A stretch of 64,000 nucleotides of DNA from Candidatus Sulfopaludibacter sp. SbA3 (GTDB lineage: Bacteria; Acidobacteriota; Terriglobia; Bryobacterales; Bryobacteraceae): positions 85,982 to 149,981 of the forward strand of contig CAMDCN010000020.1 in NCBI GenBank assembly GCA_945890485.1. The letters are read 5' to 3'. The position numbers were made by a program, and so were the translations under genes. Below are positions 37,005 through 46,024 of the stretch, piece after piece. Within the stretch, counting starts at the first letter, position 1; every line of letters starts with the position of its first letter. The notes below the pieces were generated by a model. It did no database searches. It saw only the letters and a program-made list of their open reading frames with translations, and was not told where the DNA came from.

Positions 37005-37952
37005 ATGAAGCGATTCGCCTGGTTCTACGTTGCATATCTGGTCGCCGTAATTCTGTTCGGCGCGTGGGTACGGATTACCGGAGCCGGCGCGGGATGCGGT
37101 GACCATTGGCCGATGTGCAATGGCGAAGTGGTGCCGCAGGCGCCGGGCGCGAAGACGATCGTCGAGTTCACGCATCGGGTGACAAGCGGCCTGTGCGGAT
37201 TCTTGGGGCTGGGGCTACTGCTTTGGGTTTGGCGCCGGGAAGGCCGCGGCCGTAGCTTTTATGCAGCCCTCGCGGCCTTCTTTTTCTTGCTGGTGGAGGG
37301 CTTCATCGGCGCTGTGCTGGTGAAGAAGCAGTTGGTGGTGGATGACGCTTCCGTCAGCCGGGCGCTGGTCATCTCCATTCATCTGGCGAATACGCTACTG
37401 CTGACGGCAACGGCGACCGCGACGGCATGGTGGATCGGCAACCGCCGGACTGAGTCGCCTTCGCTGCTTGGCTATCGGCTGCTGAGCGCCGCCTTGTTCG
37501 TTCTCATCCTGACCAACATCACGGGCGCGATCACCGCGCTCGGCGATACGTTGTTCCCGGTGCCTCCCACACTCGGCGCGGGCCTGTTTGCCAGGATCCG
37601 CGAGGACTTGACGGCAGGCCAGCACTTTCTTGTCCAACTTCGGATTGTGCATCCGTTCGTCGCGTCTGGCACGGCGCTCTTTTTGCTCGGAGTGTTTACG
37701 GCGCTGCGGCGGCAGGGTTCAGCGCAAGGGCGGTTGCTTGGGTGGACGGCCGGCGTTGTGTTTCTGCAAGTGGGGTTGGGCGTGTTGAACATTGCGCTAG
37801 CCGCTCCGGGCTGGATGCAAATTGTGCACTTGTTAGTTTCGCAGGTGATCTGGATTTTGACAGTGATTGCGTGGCTGAGTTCTTGGCCGGCATTAGCAGG
37901 CGCCGCAAGTGTTTCGAGGGTGGCGAAGGAATGGCCGGCGAGTGTGAGCTAA
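37005..37952 (+). CDS. ctaA: haem A synthase (CtaA/COX15)
   Basis: A 315-residue membrane protein that oxidises haem O to haem A for cytochrome oxidase. Eight hydrophobic segments are visible. The first loop has a Cys pair (Cys31 and Cys38 in AGCGDHWPMCNG) and the haem-ligand His in EFTHRVTSG (His57). Later His residues occur in ISIHLANTLLL, RIVHPFVASG and QIVHLLVSQ. No other oxidase gene is near. It begins 5 bp after the DUF1501 gene and overlaps the sirtuin gene by 22 bp. Confidence 0.93.
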   Translation: MKRFAWFYVAYLVAVILFGAWVRITGAGAGCGDHWPMCNGEVVPQAPGAKTIVEFTHRVTSGLCGFLGLGLLLWVWRREGRGRSFYAALAAFFFLLVEGFIGAVLVKKQLVVDDASVSRALVISIHLANTLLLTATATATAWWIGNRRTESPSLLGYRLLSAALFVLILTNITGAITALGDTLFPVPPTLGAGLFARIREDLTAGQHFLVQLRIVHPFVASGTALFLLGVFTALRRQGSAQGRLLGWTAGVVFLQVGLGVLNIALAAPGWMQIVHLLVSQVIWILTVIAWLSSWPALAGAASVSRVAKEWPASVS

Positions 37953-38647
37953 CAGTCGCGCGGGAACGGCTATCCGAAGCCGCCTCGATTGCTGTGCTGA
38001 CCGGGGCGGGTATCTCCGCCGAGAGCGGCATTCCTACCTTTCGCGGAGCGGGTGGCCTGTGGAAGAACTATCGTCCGGAGGACTTGGCGACACCGGAAGC
38101 CTTTGCGCGGGATTCGCGCACTGTGTGGGAGTGGTACCTTTGGCGGCGGAGCCTGATTGACGCGTCCGGGCCCAACGCGGGGCACCGCGCCCTGGTGACG
38201 ATGGAGCAGCAGCATGCCCGCTTCACGCTCATCACGCAGAATCTCGATGGCCTGCATGACCGGGCTGGTTCCCGGCGCATCCTGAAAGTTCATGGCGACA
38301 TCTGGCAGTCTCGCTGCGTTGCCTGTTCGTATCAGCGGAAGGATAGAGCGCTTGAATATCCCGAGCTACCTCCTCCATGCCCCGAATGTGGCGAGCCGTT
38401 GCGCCCCGGTGTCGTTTGGTTTGGCGAGGCCCTCCCGCGGATTGTTTGGGCCGAGGCCGAGCGGGCTGTTTCGCAAGCGGACGTACTCCTGGTGGTGGGG
38501 ACCTCCGCCCAGGTATACCCCGCTGCGTGCCTGATCGGGATGGCACGATTCGTGATCGAAGTGAATGTCGAAGCGACGCCGGTCTCGTCGCGCGTCGCAA
38601 TCGCGCTGCAAGGCCCGAGCGGGGAGATTCTTCCTGCCTTGGTCTAG
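37931..38647 (+). CDS. cobB: NAD-dependent protein deacylase, sirtuin class III
   Basis: A 238-residue Sir2 enzyme removing acyl groups from lysines. The ATG at 37931 leads directly into the NAD-binding AVLTGAGISAESGIPTFRG. The catalytic His121 is in KVHGDIWQS. Zinc is held by Cys129, Cys132, Cys150 and Cys153. Tyr69 and Arg72 (WEWYLWRR) fit the YxxR motif that gives SIRT5-type enzymes preference for succinyl or malonyl lysine. It overlaps ctaA, so the two are translated together. Confidence 0.93.
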   Translation: MAGECELTVARERLSEAASIAVLTGAGISAESGIPTFRGAGGLWKNYRPEDLATPEAFARDSRTVWEWYLWRRSLIDASGPNAGHRALVTMEQQHARFTLITQNLDGLHDRAGSRRILKVHGDIWQSRCVACSYQRKDRALEYPELPPPCPECGEPLRPGVVWFGEALPRIVWAEAERAVSQADVLLVVGTSAQVYPAACLIGMARFVIEVNVEATPVSSRVAIALQGPSGEILPALV

Positions 38648-38670
38648 AGCAAGCACGATAAGATGGCTTC

Positions 38671-39939
38671 GTGCCTGCCGCCGATCCTAACGGGCGATTC
38701 GCCCGGTTTCGCATTCCCTTTGTGGCGGCCCAGGATCTGGTCTGGCTGTTGTTTTTCTCAGCCTTGGCGCTGGCCAGCCCCTTTCACGATGTACCGTCGG
38801 TTGTGTGCATCGTCGCGTTGGCCCTGTTCCAGGTGGCGGAGCCGCGCATCGCCGTGTTCCGCACCGAGCGCGGCAAGCTTCTGCCCATAACGATCAAACT
38901 GATCCTTTGCTGGCTGGTCATTGGCTACACGGCAGCGATCAATTCGAGCTACTATCCCATCCTGATGCTGCCCGTGGTGAGCGCGGCGACGACCACCGGT
39001 CCGTTGGCGACAACAGTGTTTACCGCTCTAGCCTGCGTGGCGTACGTCTCGTTCTTATCGTTCCTGGATTGGAACGAGTTGAGCGACTATCTTGTGATTT
39101 GGGAGGAGCTGTTGCTGCGCATCATCTTCCTGCCGGTGGTGGGTTACCTGACTTATCAATTGGCGAAGTCCAACCGCGCCGAAGCGCAGCGCTACCAGGC
39201 GGTAGCCGAGGAGTTGGCGGCGGCGAATCAACACCTGCGGGAGGCCGAGGATGCGGTGCGGCGTTCGGAGCGCCTCGCCGCGTTGGGGCAGTTGACCGCC
39301 GGGTTAGCGCATGAGTTGCGCAACCCGCTGGGCACGATCCGGGCTTCCGCCGAGGTGCTGCAGAAACAGTTGCCGGCCGGAAACGAACTGGCGCATGAGA
39401 TGGCCGGCTACATCGCCTCGGACGTGGATCGGGCGAACTCGCTGGTCGGTCGGTTTCTGGAGTTTGCGCGGCCGTTGGCGCTGCACCGGGCGCCGACTGA
39501 ATTGCACGGCCTACTGGACCAGGTAGTCCGGGAGTTTGAGCGGATGACTCCGGCGCCAACCGTGACCGTCTATAAGAACTACGATCCAGCCGTGCGGCCG
39601 CTCGAATTGGATGGGGAGTGGATGGAGCGCGTGGTTTTCAACCTGCTGCTGAATGCGGCTCAGGCTAGTCCCTCCGGGGCCGTGGTGACACTACGGACCC
39701 GCTTGCTGGCCGGGCAGGAGACAGAGATCGCGGTGATCGATCGGGGGAGCGGCGTTGCGCCGGAGCATCGGGAATCGATCTTCAATCCGTTTTTTACAAC
39801 GAAAAAAGATGGCGTTGGATTGGGTCTGGCGATCGTGGCGAAGATCGTGAGCGAGCATGGCGGGCGATTGGATTTTGAAAGTGAACCGGGGCGGGGAAGC
39901 GTGTTTCGTGTCCTGCTCCCGGCGGCGACAGGACTATGA
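38671..39939 (+). CDS. membrane histidine kinase, NtrB-like
   Basis: A 422-residue kinase starting at GTG. Five or six hydrophobic segments (about 20-165) form the sensor with no large outer loop. A coiled linker leads to the H-box GLAHELRNPLGTIRAS (His214). The ATPase domain has the N-box VVFNLLLNAAQASPSG, the DxGxG-type box VIDRGSGVAPE and GVGLGLAIVAKIVSEHGG. It overlaps the sigma-54 response regulator gene (ATGA), which is surely its partner. The signal is unknown. Confidence 0.93.
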   Translation: MPAADPNGRFARFRIPFVAAQDLVWLLFFSALALASPFHDVPSVVCIVALALFQVAEPRIAVFRTERGKLLPITIKLILCWLVIGYTAAINSSYYPILMLPVVSAATTTGPLATTVFTALACVAYVSFLSFLDWNELSDYLVIWEELLLRIIFLPVVGYLTYQLAKSNRAEAQRYQAVAEELAAANQHLREAEDAVRRSERLAALGQLTAGLAHELRNPLGTIRASAEVLQKQLPAGNELAHEMAGYIASDVDRANSLVGRFLEFARPLALHRAPTELHGLLDQVVREFERMTPAPTVTVYKNYDPAVRPLELDGEWMERVVFNLLLNAAQASPSGAVVTLRTRLLAGQETEIAVIDRGSGVAPEHRESIFNPFFTTKKDGVGLGLAIVAKIVSEHGGRLDFESEPGRGSVFRVLLPAATGL

Positions 39940-41318
39940 ACAAGCGTGTATTGGTAATTGAAGATGAAGAGCGGCTGCGGCGCGTGGTGCAGTTGCACTT
40001 GGCGGCATCCGGTTTCGAAGTGGAGACGGTAGGTTCTGCCGAGGCGGCTGTGCCCAAGCTCGATTGGGCTGGCATTGTGCTGACCGATTTACGCTTGCCG
40101 GGTGAAGATGGGCTGGCGCTGGTGGCGAAGATTCAGTCGATGCGGCCCGGTGTACCCGTCGTTGTGATGACGGCGTTTGGCAGCGTTGAGACCGCGGTGG
40201 CGGCGATGAAAGCCGGCGCCGCCGATTTCGTACAGAAGCCGTTTTCGCTCGACCATCTGCAGACCGTGCTTGAGAAGGCCTTCGAGGTGAAGGCGCTGCG
40301 GGAAGAGAATCAGCGGCTGCGGGAGGAGTTGGGCGGGCGCTATCAAATCGACAACATTATCGGCCGAAGCGCGGGAATGCAGGAAGTCTTCGCGACCGTG
40401 CTGCGGGCGGCGCCCAGCCGGGCGACGGTGCTGCTGGCCGGTGAGAGTGGCGTCGGCAAGGACATGATCGCCCGGGCGATTCATCAGCACTCGCCGCGGA
40501 AAGATAAGCCCTTCGTGAAAATTAACTGCACCGCCATTCCCGAAAACTTAATGGAAAGCGAATTGTTCGGCTATGAGAAGGGCGCCTTCACCGGTGCGTC
40601 GACGGCGAAGCCGGGCAAGTTCGAACTGGCCGATTCCGGCACCGTGTTTCTCGATGAGATTGGAGACGTGCCGCCGTCGATTCAGGTGAAGCTGCTGCGC
40701 GTCTTGCAGGAGCGCGAGTTCGAAAGACTGGGGAGCAACAAGACTCGTCACATTGACGTGCGCGTAATCGCGGCGACCAACGTGGACCTGCGTGCGGCAC
40801 TGGAGCAGGGAACGTTTCGGCAGGACTTGTACTATCGGCTAAACGTGCTCCCTATCAATATCCCGCCGCTGCGGGACCGGCGCGAAGACATCCCCTATCT
40901 CGCGGAGTTTTTCGTGCGCAAGCATGCCAAGGAGCTGGACTCTCCGGTTCGCTCGCTGGCGCCTGGGGCGATCGACAAGCTGGCGGCCTACCATTGGCCC
41001 GGTAATGTGCGGGAGCTTGAAAACGTAATGGAGCGCAGCCTGGTGTTAGCGAGCGGACCTGTTCTGCTCGAAACGGAGGTGCGTTTGGATATGGAACCAT
41101 CGCGGCGGACGCTGTCGGCGGGGGAGTCTGTGTTTCTTCCGCCCGGCATGACTTTGGATGACTTCGAGCGCTCATTGATTCGAGAAGCGCTGCGGCGGGC
41201 GGGCGGCAACAAGAGCCAGGCGGCCCGTCTGTTGGGCCTCACGCGAAACGCTCTGCGATACCGGCTGACCCAGATGGGGGAGGCCGATCCTGAGACCGCA
41301 TCGACCGATGAGATGTGA
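39936..41318 (+). CDS. sigma-54-dependent response regulator, NtrC family
   Basis: A 460-residue activator. The receiver domain has the phospho-acceptor Asp51 (LTDLRLPGEDG) and Lys101 (VQKPFS). The AAA+ domain has Walker A GESGVGKD (169-176), the sigma-54 contact loop GAFTGA (216-221) and Walker B VFLDEIGD. The C-terminal Fis-type helix-turn-helix reads GGNKSQAARLLGLTRNALRY. It activates sigma-54 promoters when phosphorylated by the kinase encoded just upstream. Targets are unknown. Confidence 0.96.
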   Translation: MNKRVLVIEDEERLRRVVQLHLAASGFEVETVGSAEAAVPKLDWAGIVLTDLRLPGEDGLALVAKIQSMRPGVPVVVMTAFGSVETAVAAMKAGAADFVQKPFSLDHLQTVLEKAFEVKALREENQRLREELGGRYQIDNIIGRSAGMQEVFATVLRAAPSRATVLLAGESGVGKDMIARAIHQHSPRKDKPFVKINCTAIPENLMESELFGYEKGAFTGASTAKPGKFELADSGTVFLDEIGDVPPSIQVKLLRVLQEREFERLGSNKTRHIDVRVIAATNVDLRAALEQGTFRQDLYYRLNVLPINIPPLRDRREDIPYLAEFFVRKHAKELDSPVRSLAPGAIDKLAAYHWPGNVRELENVMERSLVLASGPVLLETEVRLDMEPSRRTLSAGESVFLPPGMTLDDFERSLIREALRRAGGNKSQAARLLGLTRNALRYRLTQMGEADPETASTDEM

Positions 41319-41371
41319 GCAGCGAAAGGCGTGGCGGGTATGACACAATATTGGAAGTATCCGTACCTCGC

Positions 41372-43108
41372 ATGAATCCTGCCAACCCTGTTGATCAACC
41401 GATGGAAGAACCGGTGAATAACCCGGAAGAATCGAATTTCGGTGAGATCCTTCAACAATTCGAACTCCAGCAGACCGCGCCCGTGGAGCCCCAACCCGCC
41501 GAAGGCGGCGTCCTGAAAGGGACTGTCGCGGCGGTGAACGAAGACTCAATCTTCGTTGACCTTGGCGGCAAGTCGGAAGGCGTGCTGTTGAAGTCTGCTT
41601 TCGCTGACGGTGCCCCCGATATTCAGGTCGGCGACCTGATCCAGGTCAGTGTGACCGGTCGCAACGCCGAAGGCACACTGGAGCTGTCTCCGCTCAAAGT
41701 GGAGCGCCCGAAGGACTGGAGCGAACTGCAAGCTGCCTTTGAAGACAAGCGCAACATTGCGGGTCGCGTTGTCGAAGCGGTGAAGGGTGGGTTGCGCGTG
41801 GAAGTGGCGGGTTCGCGCGCTTTCATGCCGGCGTCGCGCAGCGGAACGCGAGACGCGATTGAACTGGCTAAGCTGGTGGGTCAGGAAATCGAGTGCCGGG
41901 TGATCAACCTGGATACGGTCAAAGAGGATGTCGTCGTTGACCGGCGCGTGATTTTGGAAGAAGAGGCGGCCAAGGCCAAGGAAGCAGCGTTCCTGTTGTT
42001 GCAGGAAGGCTCAGTCGTCAAAGGCCGGGTTCGTAGCGTCACTGATTTTGGTGCCTTCCTTGATCTGGGTGGCGTTGACGGTCTGCTGCATGTCACCGAC
42101 ATGAGCTGGCATCGGGTGGGTAAGCCTGCCGATGTCGTCAAGATCGGCGATGAGCTTGAGGTCAAGATCCTTAAGGTCAACAAGAATTCTAAGAAAGTCT
42201 CTCTGGGTTTGAAGCAGTTGATTCCGGACCCTTGGGCTGCCGCCGCGGATCAGTTTAAGGTGGGCGATCGGGTGACCGGGACCGTTGCTCGGTTGACCGA
42301 CTTCGGGGCGTTCGTCGAGCTCGCTCCGGGCGTGGACGGTTTGGTTCATGTTTCTGAGATGTCGTGGGCGAAGAAAGTTCGCAAGCCCAGCGATATGCTG
42401 AAGGTCGGCGATCAGGTCGAAGTTGCTATTCTCGACTTCAAGCCGGCTGACAAAAAGATTCAGTTGAGTCTGAAACAGACCTTGGGCGATCCCTTCGTTG
42501 AAGCCGTCAAGAAGTATCCGGTTGGGGCCATCGTAGAGTCCCCGGTGACGAGCATTCAGGCGTTTGGTGCGTTTGTTGACCTCGGCGATGGTGTGGACGG
42601 CATGATTCACATCGGCGATATGGTCAATGAAAAGCGCATTGATCACCCCAAGGACGTCGTCAAAGTTGGAGAAGTCGTTCGCGCGATTGTGCTGGAAGTG
42701 GACCAGGACCGTCGGCGTATTCGCCTCGGTCTGAAGCAATTGCAGCCCACGAAGACCGATGACTTCATCGCGGAACACAATATCGGCGACACGCTGACAG
42801 CTCGGGTGGCGGATGTTCGCTCGAATTTGCTGAAAGTGGAAGTGGCGGACGGTGTCCTCGGCGAGTGCCGCCTTGCAGAAGAGAAAAAAGAAGCGGCCAG
42901 CGCAGGCGCGTCGAAGGGCTCTCCGGCAGGCGCGTCGGTCGACGTCAGCGCATTGACGGCGATGCTTACGGCGAAGTGGAAAGAGGGCAAGGGCGGAGAG
43001 CCCGTTGCGAAAACCTCCAACACTATCAAAATTGGGCAGGTCCGAAGCTTCCGAATTACGAATCTGGATCCGGCTGCAAAGAAGATTTCTCTAGAACTCG
43101 TTGGTTAG
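41372..43108 (+). CDS. rpsA: 30S ribosomal protein S1, six S1 domains
   Basis: A 578-residue ribosomal protein that helps mRNA bind the 30S subunit. The ATG at 41372 is used; upstream the frame would run into the response regulator gene. Six S1 OB-fold domains follow each other: about 30-90, 108-175, 192-262, 277-350, 364-435 and a divergent sixth from 450 split by a linker. Domains 3-5 are the best conserved (VTDFGAFLDLGGVDGLLHV; LTDFGAFVELAPGVDGLVHV). The acidic N-terminus (EEPVNNPEESNFGEIL) is typical. Confidence 0.95.
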   Translation: MNPANPVDQPMEEPVNNPEESNFGEILQQFELQQTAPVEPQPAEGGVLKGTVAAVNEDSIFVDLGGKSEGVLLKSAFADGAPDIQVGDLIQVSVTGRNAEGTLELSPLKVERPKDWSELQAAFEDKRNIAGRVVEAVKGGLRVEVAGSRAFMPASRSGTRDAIELAKLVGQEIECRVINLDTVKEDVVVDRRVILEEEAAKAKEAAFLLLQEGSVVKGRVRSVTDFGAFLDLGGVDGLLHVTDMSWHRVGKPADVVKIGDELEVKILKVNKNSKKVSLGLKQLIPDPWAAAADQFKVGDRVTGTVARLTDFGAFVELAPGVDGLVHVSEMSWAKKVRKPSDMLKVGDQVEVAILDFKPADKKIQLSLKQTLGDPFVEAVKKYPVGAIVESPVTSIQAFGAFVDLGDGVDGMIHIGDMVNEKRIDHPKDVVKVGEVVRAIVLEVDQDRRRIRLGLKQLQPTKTDDFIAEHNIGDTLTARVADVRSNLLKVEVADGVLGECRLAEEKKEAASAGASKGSPAGASVDVSALTAMLTAKWKEGKGGEPVAKTSNTIKIGQVRSFRITNLDPAAKKISLELVG

Positions 43109-43207
43109 TTCACTTTTTTACTAACGATTCGTGCGCCCGTCCGTCTGTACTGGGTGTCTATGGTGAAAGTCGATGCCATAGCCCTTCCAGGAGGGGCGCA
43201 TGAGATT

Positions 43208-43780
43208 ATGGACGAAGCCGCGCTGATTCGGGCGGCGCAACGGGGAGACGACGATGCGTTTACCATTTTGGTTCGGGCACACGATCAAAGCGTCCTCCGA
43301 ATTGCGCTGAATCTGCTTCGTTCGCCGGAAGACGCCCGTGACGTCTATCAGGAAGCGTTTCTCCGTGTCCATCGGAGCTTGCAGCAGTTCCGATTTGACT
43401 GCAATTTCTCGACTTGGCTGCACCGGATCGTGACGAACATCTGTCTTGATCACCTTCGTCGTCGAAAAGTTCGGCGGGAAGCTCCGCGCGTGGCGATTTC
43501 GCCATCGGGGCAGGAGTTTGATCAACTCGACAGCGTAGCCGAGCCCCGGGCAGATAGCGATCCCCAGCGCAGGGTGTTGTCAGACGAACTGCGGGGCAAA
43601 ATTCAAACCGTGTTGGGCGAGCTTTCGCCGCGCGAGCGAGTCGTCTTTGAAATGCGGCATTTCGAGGGGATGCGGCTTCGGGCAATTGGCGAAGCGCTGG
43701 GGACGTCGGAAGAGGCGGCCAAGAACTGCCTGTTCCGGGCGACCCAAAAGATGCGCGTCGCGCTTGGAGAGTTTGTATGA
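43208..43780 (+). CDS. ECF RNA polymerase sigma factor
   Basis: A 190-residue group 4 sigma factor. The ATG at 43208 is chosen because AGGAGGGG lies eleven bases upstream and MDEAALIRAAQRGDDDAF is the usual family start; in-frame starts at 43154 and 43160 lack a ribosome-binding site. Region 2 has SPEDARDVYQEAFLRVHRSL and FSTWLHRIVTNICLDHLRRR. Region 4 has LSPRERVVFEMRHFEGMRLR and ALGTSEEAAKNCLFRATQKM. It overlaps its anti-sigma gene by ATGA. Confidence 0.93.
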   Translation: MDEAALIRAAQRGDDDAFTILVRAHDQSVLRIALNLLRSPEDARDVYQEAFLRVHRSLQQFRFDCNFSTWLHRIVTNICLDHLRRRKVRREAPRVAISPSGQEFDQLDSVAEPRADSDPQRRVLSDELRGKIQTVLGELSPRERVVFEMRHFEGMRLRAIGEALGTSEEAAKNCLFRATQKMRVALGEFV

Positions 43781-44682
43781 ATTGTGTTGAGTGCGAGAGC
43801 AGTCTCGTTTTCTATTTGTACGGGGAGCTTTCGGCGGAGACGGAGGAATCGATCGAGCAGCATCTCGATGTCTGCGGTGATTGCCGCGCCAGCGAGACCC
43901 GCTTGGCCACAATGCATCGGGCTATCGAAGCGGAGCGGCTGGAGCCCTCCCTCGAACTGTTGTCTGCTTGTCGTCAGGATTTAGCCGCCAAGGTGGAGCT
44001 GGTGACGCACCGGCCGAAGACGGGGTGGCGAAGCTGGTTCCAGCCGCTGGGAATGTCCAGATGGACTTGGCGACTTGCTGGCTGTGCGGCCCTGGTAGCC
44101 GTGGGGTTCCTGGTCGCCAAGGTAACACCAAATCTTCCGGGGACAAGTTTCGGGCGCGGCCAGACAATTGTGTCTACCGTCAATCACGTTGAGGCGCTCG
44201 GGGATGGGCACGTCAGGATTGTGCTGCAGGATTCGGTAGCGCGCGAACTTTCCGGCCGGCTCGATGATCAAGCAGTGCAATCGTTGCTCGTGAGCGCGGC
44301 GCGAAACACAACGGATCCGGCGGTCCGGGTCGATTCTATGGAGTTACTCCGAGCCTGGGCCGGTCAGCCCGGGGTTCGCCAAACACTGGTGGAGGCTTTG
44401 GAGCGGGACCCGGATGACGGAGTCCGGATGAAGGCTCTGGAGACGCTCCGGCCCTATGCGGCACAGCCCGACGTTCGGACTGTCCTCTTGCATGCCCTCC
44501 GGGCCGATCGAAACGCGACGGTCCGCGCGCAGGCAGTGGAAGTGCTGACCATGGGAAATCTTCAGAATTCGGAGGTGGCGGGTGCACTCCAGGAGCTGAT
44601 GCAGCGGGAGGAGAACCTCGATGTCCGTCAGCAGGGCCAGCGGGTGCTGCGGTCGATGAATGCCTCGCTTGAGACCTTTTAG
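43777..44682 (+). CDS. anti-sigma factor with zinc finger, membrane helix and HEAT repeats
   Basis: A 301-residue protein. The N-terminal zinc-binding anti-sigma domain has Cys3, Cys6, His29, Cys33 and Cys36 in the HxxxCxxC layout. A membrane helix follows at about 95-115 (LAGCAALVAVGFLVAKV). Outside the membrane the C-terminal half (about 165-300) is a run of HEAT-like repeats (DPAVRVDSMELLRAWAGQPG, DDGVRMKALETLRPYAAQPD, NATVRAQAVEVLTMGNLQ). It should hold the preceding sigma factor at the membrane until a signal acts on the HEAT domain. Confidence 0.88.
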   Translation: MNCVECESSLVFYLYGELSAETEESIEQHLDVCGDCRASETRLATMHRAIEAERLEPSLELLSACRQDLAAKVELVTHRPKTGWRSWFQPLGMSRWTWRLAGCAALVAVGFLVAKVTPNLPGTSFGRGQTIVSTVNHVEALGDGHVRIVLQDSVARELSGRLDDQAVQSLLVSAARNTTDPAVRVDSMELLRAWAGQPGVRQTLVEALERDPDDGVRMKALETLRPYAAQPDVRTVLLHALRADRNATVRAQAVEVLTMGNLQNSEVAGALQELMQREENLDVRQQGQRVLRSMNASLETF

Positions 44683-44734
44683 CCGCGGTACGAATCTGTA
44701 GGTCATGCGTCGAAGTAAGTACGGAGTGTTTTGA

Positions 44735-45583
44735 ATGATACTGAGAATTTTCGTAGTTACTCTAGGACTTACTCTGGCGATGATCCCTTCTTTTGGACAA
44801 GCTCCTGCGGAAGAGGGAATGCGCCGGCTTCTTGTCGGCTCTGGCTCTGGCTCCTACCTTGGCGTCGGTGTTCGAGAGATCGATCAGGCTCGCGCCAAGG
44901 AGTTGCGTTTGGCCGAGGAGGCTGGCGTGGAGGTTACTCAAGTAGACGATGAAAGCCCGGCCAGCAGGGCAGGACTGAAGACAGGTGATGTCGTGCTCGA
45001 ATACAACGGGCAGCGCGTCGAGGGTAGTGAACAGTTCGTTCGCATGGTGCGCGAGACTCCGGTGGGAAGGGTGGCGAAGCTGAAGGTAATCCGGAGCGGG
45101 GCTTCGCAAGTGTTAAACGCCTCCATCGGTCAACGGAAATCGGGGCTGTCTGGACGCCGCCTGGAAGAATTGTCTAGCTTGGAGCGGCTCCAGATCCCAA
45201 TGATGCAGCCAGGCGACATTCCTCGACCGTTTCTCTCATGGCGCAGCGGCATGCTTGGAATCGAGGCGGAGGGTTTAGGCAGTCAGTTGGCGGAGTTTTT
45301 TGGCGTGAAAGAGGGCGTCCTGGTACGCCACGTTCAACCGAATTCCCCCGGCGCGAAAGCCGGGTTGAAAGCTGGAGATGTTCTCCTGCGCGTAAGCGAT
45401 ACGAAGGTCACCTCTCCTCGGGAAGTTACCAATGCTCTCTTGGGGGCTAAAGAAAAAGGCACCATCTCTCTCCGAATTCTTCGAAACCGGAGCGAGCTTT
45501 CAGTCGACGTTGATGTTCGAGAGATCGAGGGGGCGCGCCGCCCGAACGCTCGGCCAGTAAGCCGGCCTCAAGAGTTCGAATAA
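44735..45583 (+). CDS. periplasmic double-PDZ protein without protease domain
   Basis: A 282-residue protein with signal peptide MILRIFVVTLGLTLAMIPSFG. Two PDZ domains are seen: about 40-130 (SYLGVGVREID, DDESPASRAGLKTGDVVLEY) and about 165-265 (GMLGIEAEGLG, VQPNSPGAKAGLKAGDVLLR). No Ser-His-Asp protease domain is present, unlike DegP or DegS. It follows the sigma/anti-sigma pair after 52 bp and may help sense unfolded envelope proteins; this is inference from position. Confidence 0.85.
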   Translation: MILRIFVVTLGLTLAMIPSFGQAPAEEGMRRLLVGSGSGSYLGVGVREIDQARAKELRLAEEAGVEVTQVDDESPASRAGLKTGDVVLEYNGQRVEGSEQFVRMVRETPVGRVAKLKVIRSGASQVLNASIGQRKSGLSGRRLEELSSLERLQIPMMQPGDIPRPFLSWRSGMLGIEAEGLGSQLAEFFGVKEGVLVRHVQPNSPGAKAGLKAGDVLLRVSDTKVTSPREVTNALLGAKEKGTISLRILRNRSELSVDVDVREIEGARRPNARPVSRPQEFE

Positions 45584-45593
45584 CAATCCCGGC

Positions 45594-46013
45594 TTAGCGG
45601 TTTGCGATGGCCCGATGGACTTTCAAGAGAAGGTCTACCTCATTCGTAGGCATACCAACGGTCGCAGCAATCTTGTCTGACGCTTCTCCCTTCTGCGCGA
45701 GGCGGATGATGGCCGTTCGCTTTCCGCGCGTCGGGCCCGAACTGTGCGGAAGGTGCGCGGCTTGGGACTGTGCCAGCGCCTCGTCGATAAGTTGGACCTT
45801 GTCCGCTGTTTCGCTCAGCTTCGTCTCTAAGAGGTTGAATCGAAGCTCGGATTCAGCACTCTTACGCTCGACCGCATTCCGGTGCTCTTGCAACCGAGTC
45901 TCTAAGCGACGTAGGTCGAACTTTGCAGAAAAGAACAGGAACAGGCAGGCGCCAAGTACAGCACTAAGCAGCAGGCACAGAATTAGCACCTCGAAAGACG
46001 GAATGCTGATCAT
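45594..46013 (-). CDS. small membrane-anchored coiled-coil protein of the flagellar locus
   Basis: A 139-residue protein with one N-terminal membrane helix (VLILCLLLSAVLGACLFLFF). A coiled coil (about 30-85) is followed by a C-terminal helix-turn-helix-like segment (KRTAIIRLAQKGEASDKIAA, MPTNEVDLLLKVHRAIA). This layout resembles DUF2802/DUF6115 proteins, which are often found in flagellar operons and of unclear role. It is the last gene of the minus-strand flagellar operon, 11 bp after the FliY-like gene. Confidence 0.7.
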   Translation of the reverse strand: MISIPSFEVLILCLLLSAVLGACLFLFFSAKFDLRRLETRLQEHRNAVERKSAESELRFNLLETKLSETADKVQLIDEALAQSQAAHLPHSSGPTRGKRTAIIRLAQKGEASDKIAATVGMPTNEVDLLLKVHRAIANR

Positions 46014-46024
46014 AAAGTAACTCC

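Noticed and set aside
43109..43160. AAC...CGTC pattern as an autoregulated ECF promoter before the sigma factor
   Set aside because: The -35 lacks the GGAAC core and such short motifs occur by chance. The nearby GTTAGT/ACTAAC inverted repeat was also not accepted as a terminator because no T-run follows the stem.
44735..45583. DegP/DegS-type protease
   Set aside because: Only PDZ domains are present; there is no trypsin-like catalytic domain.
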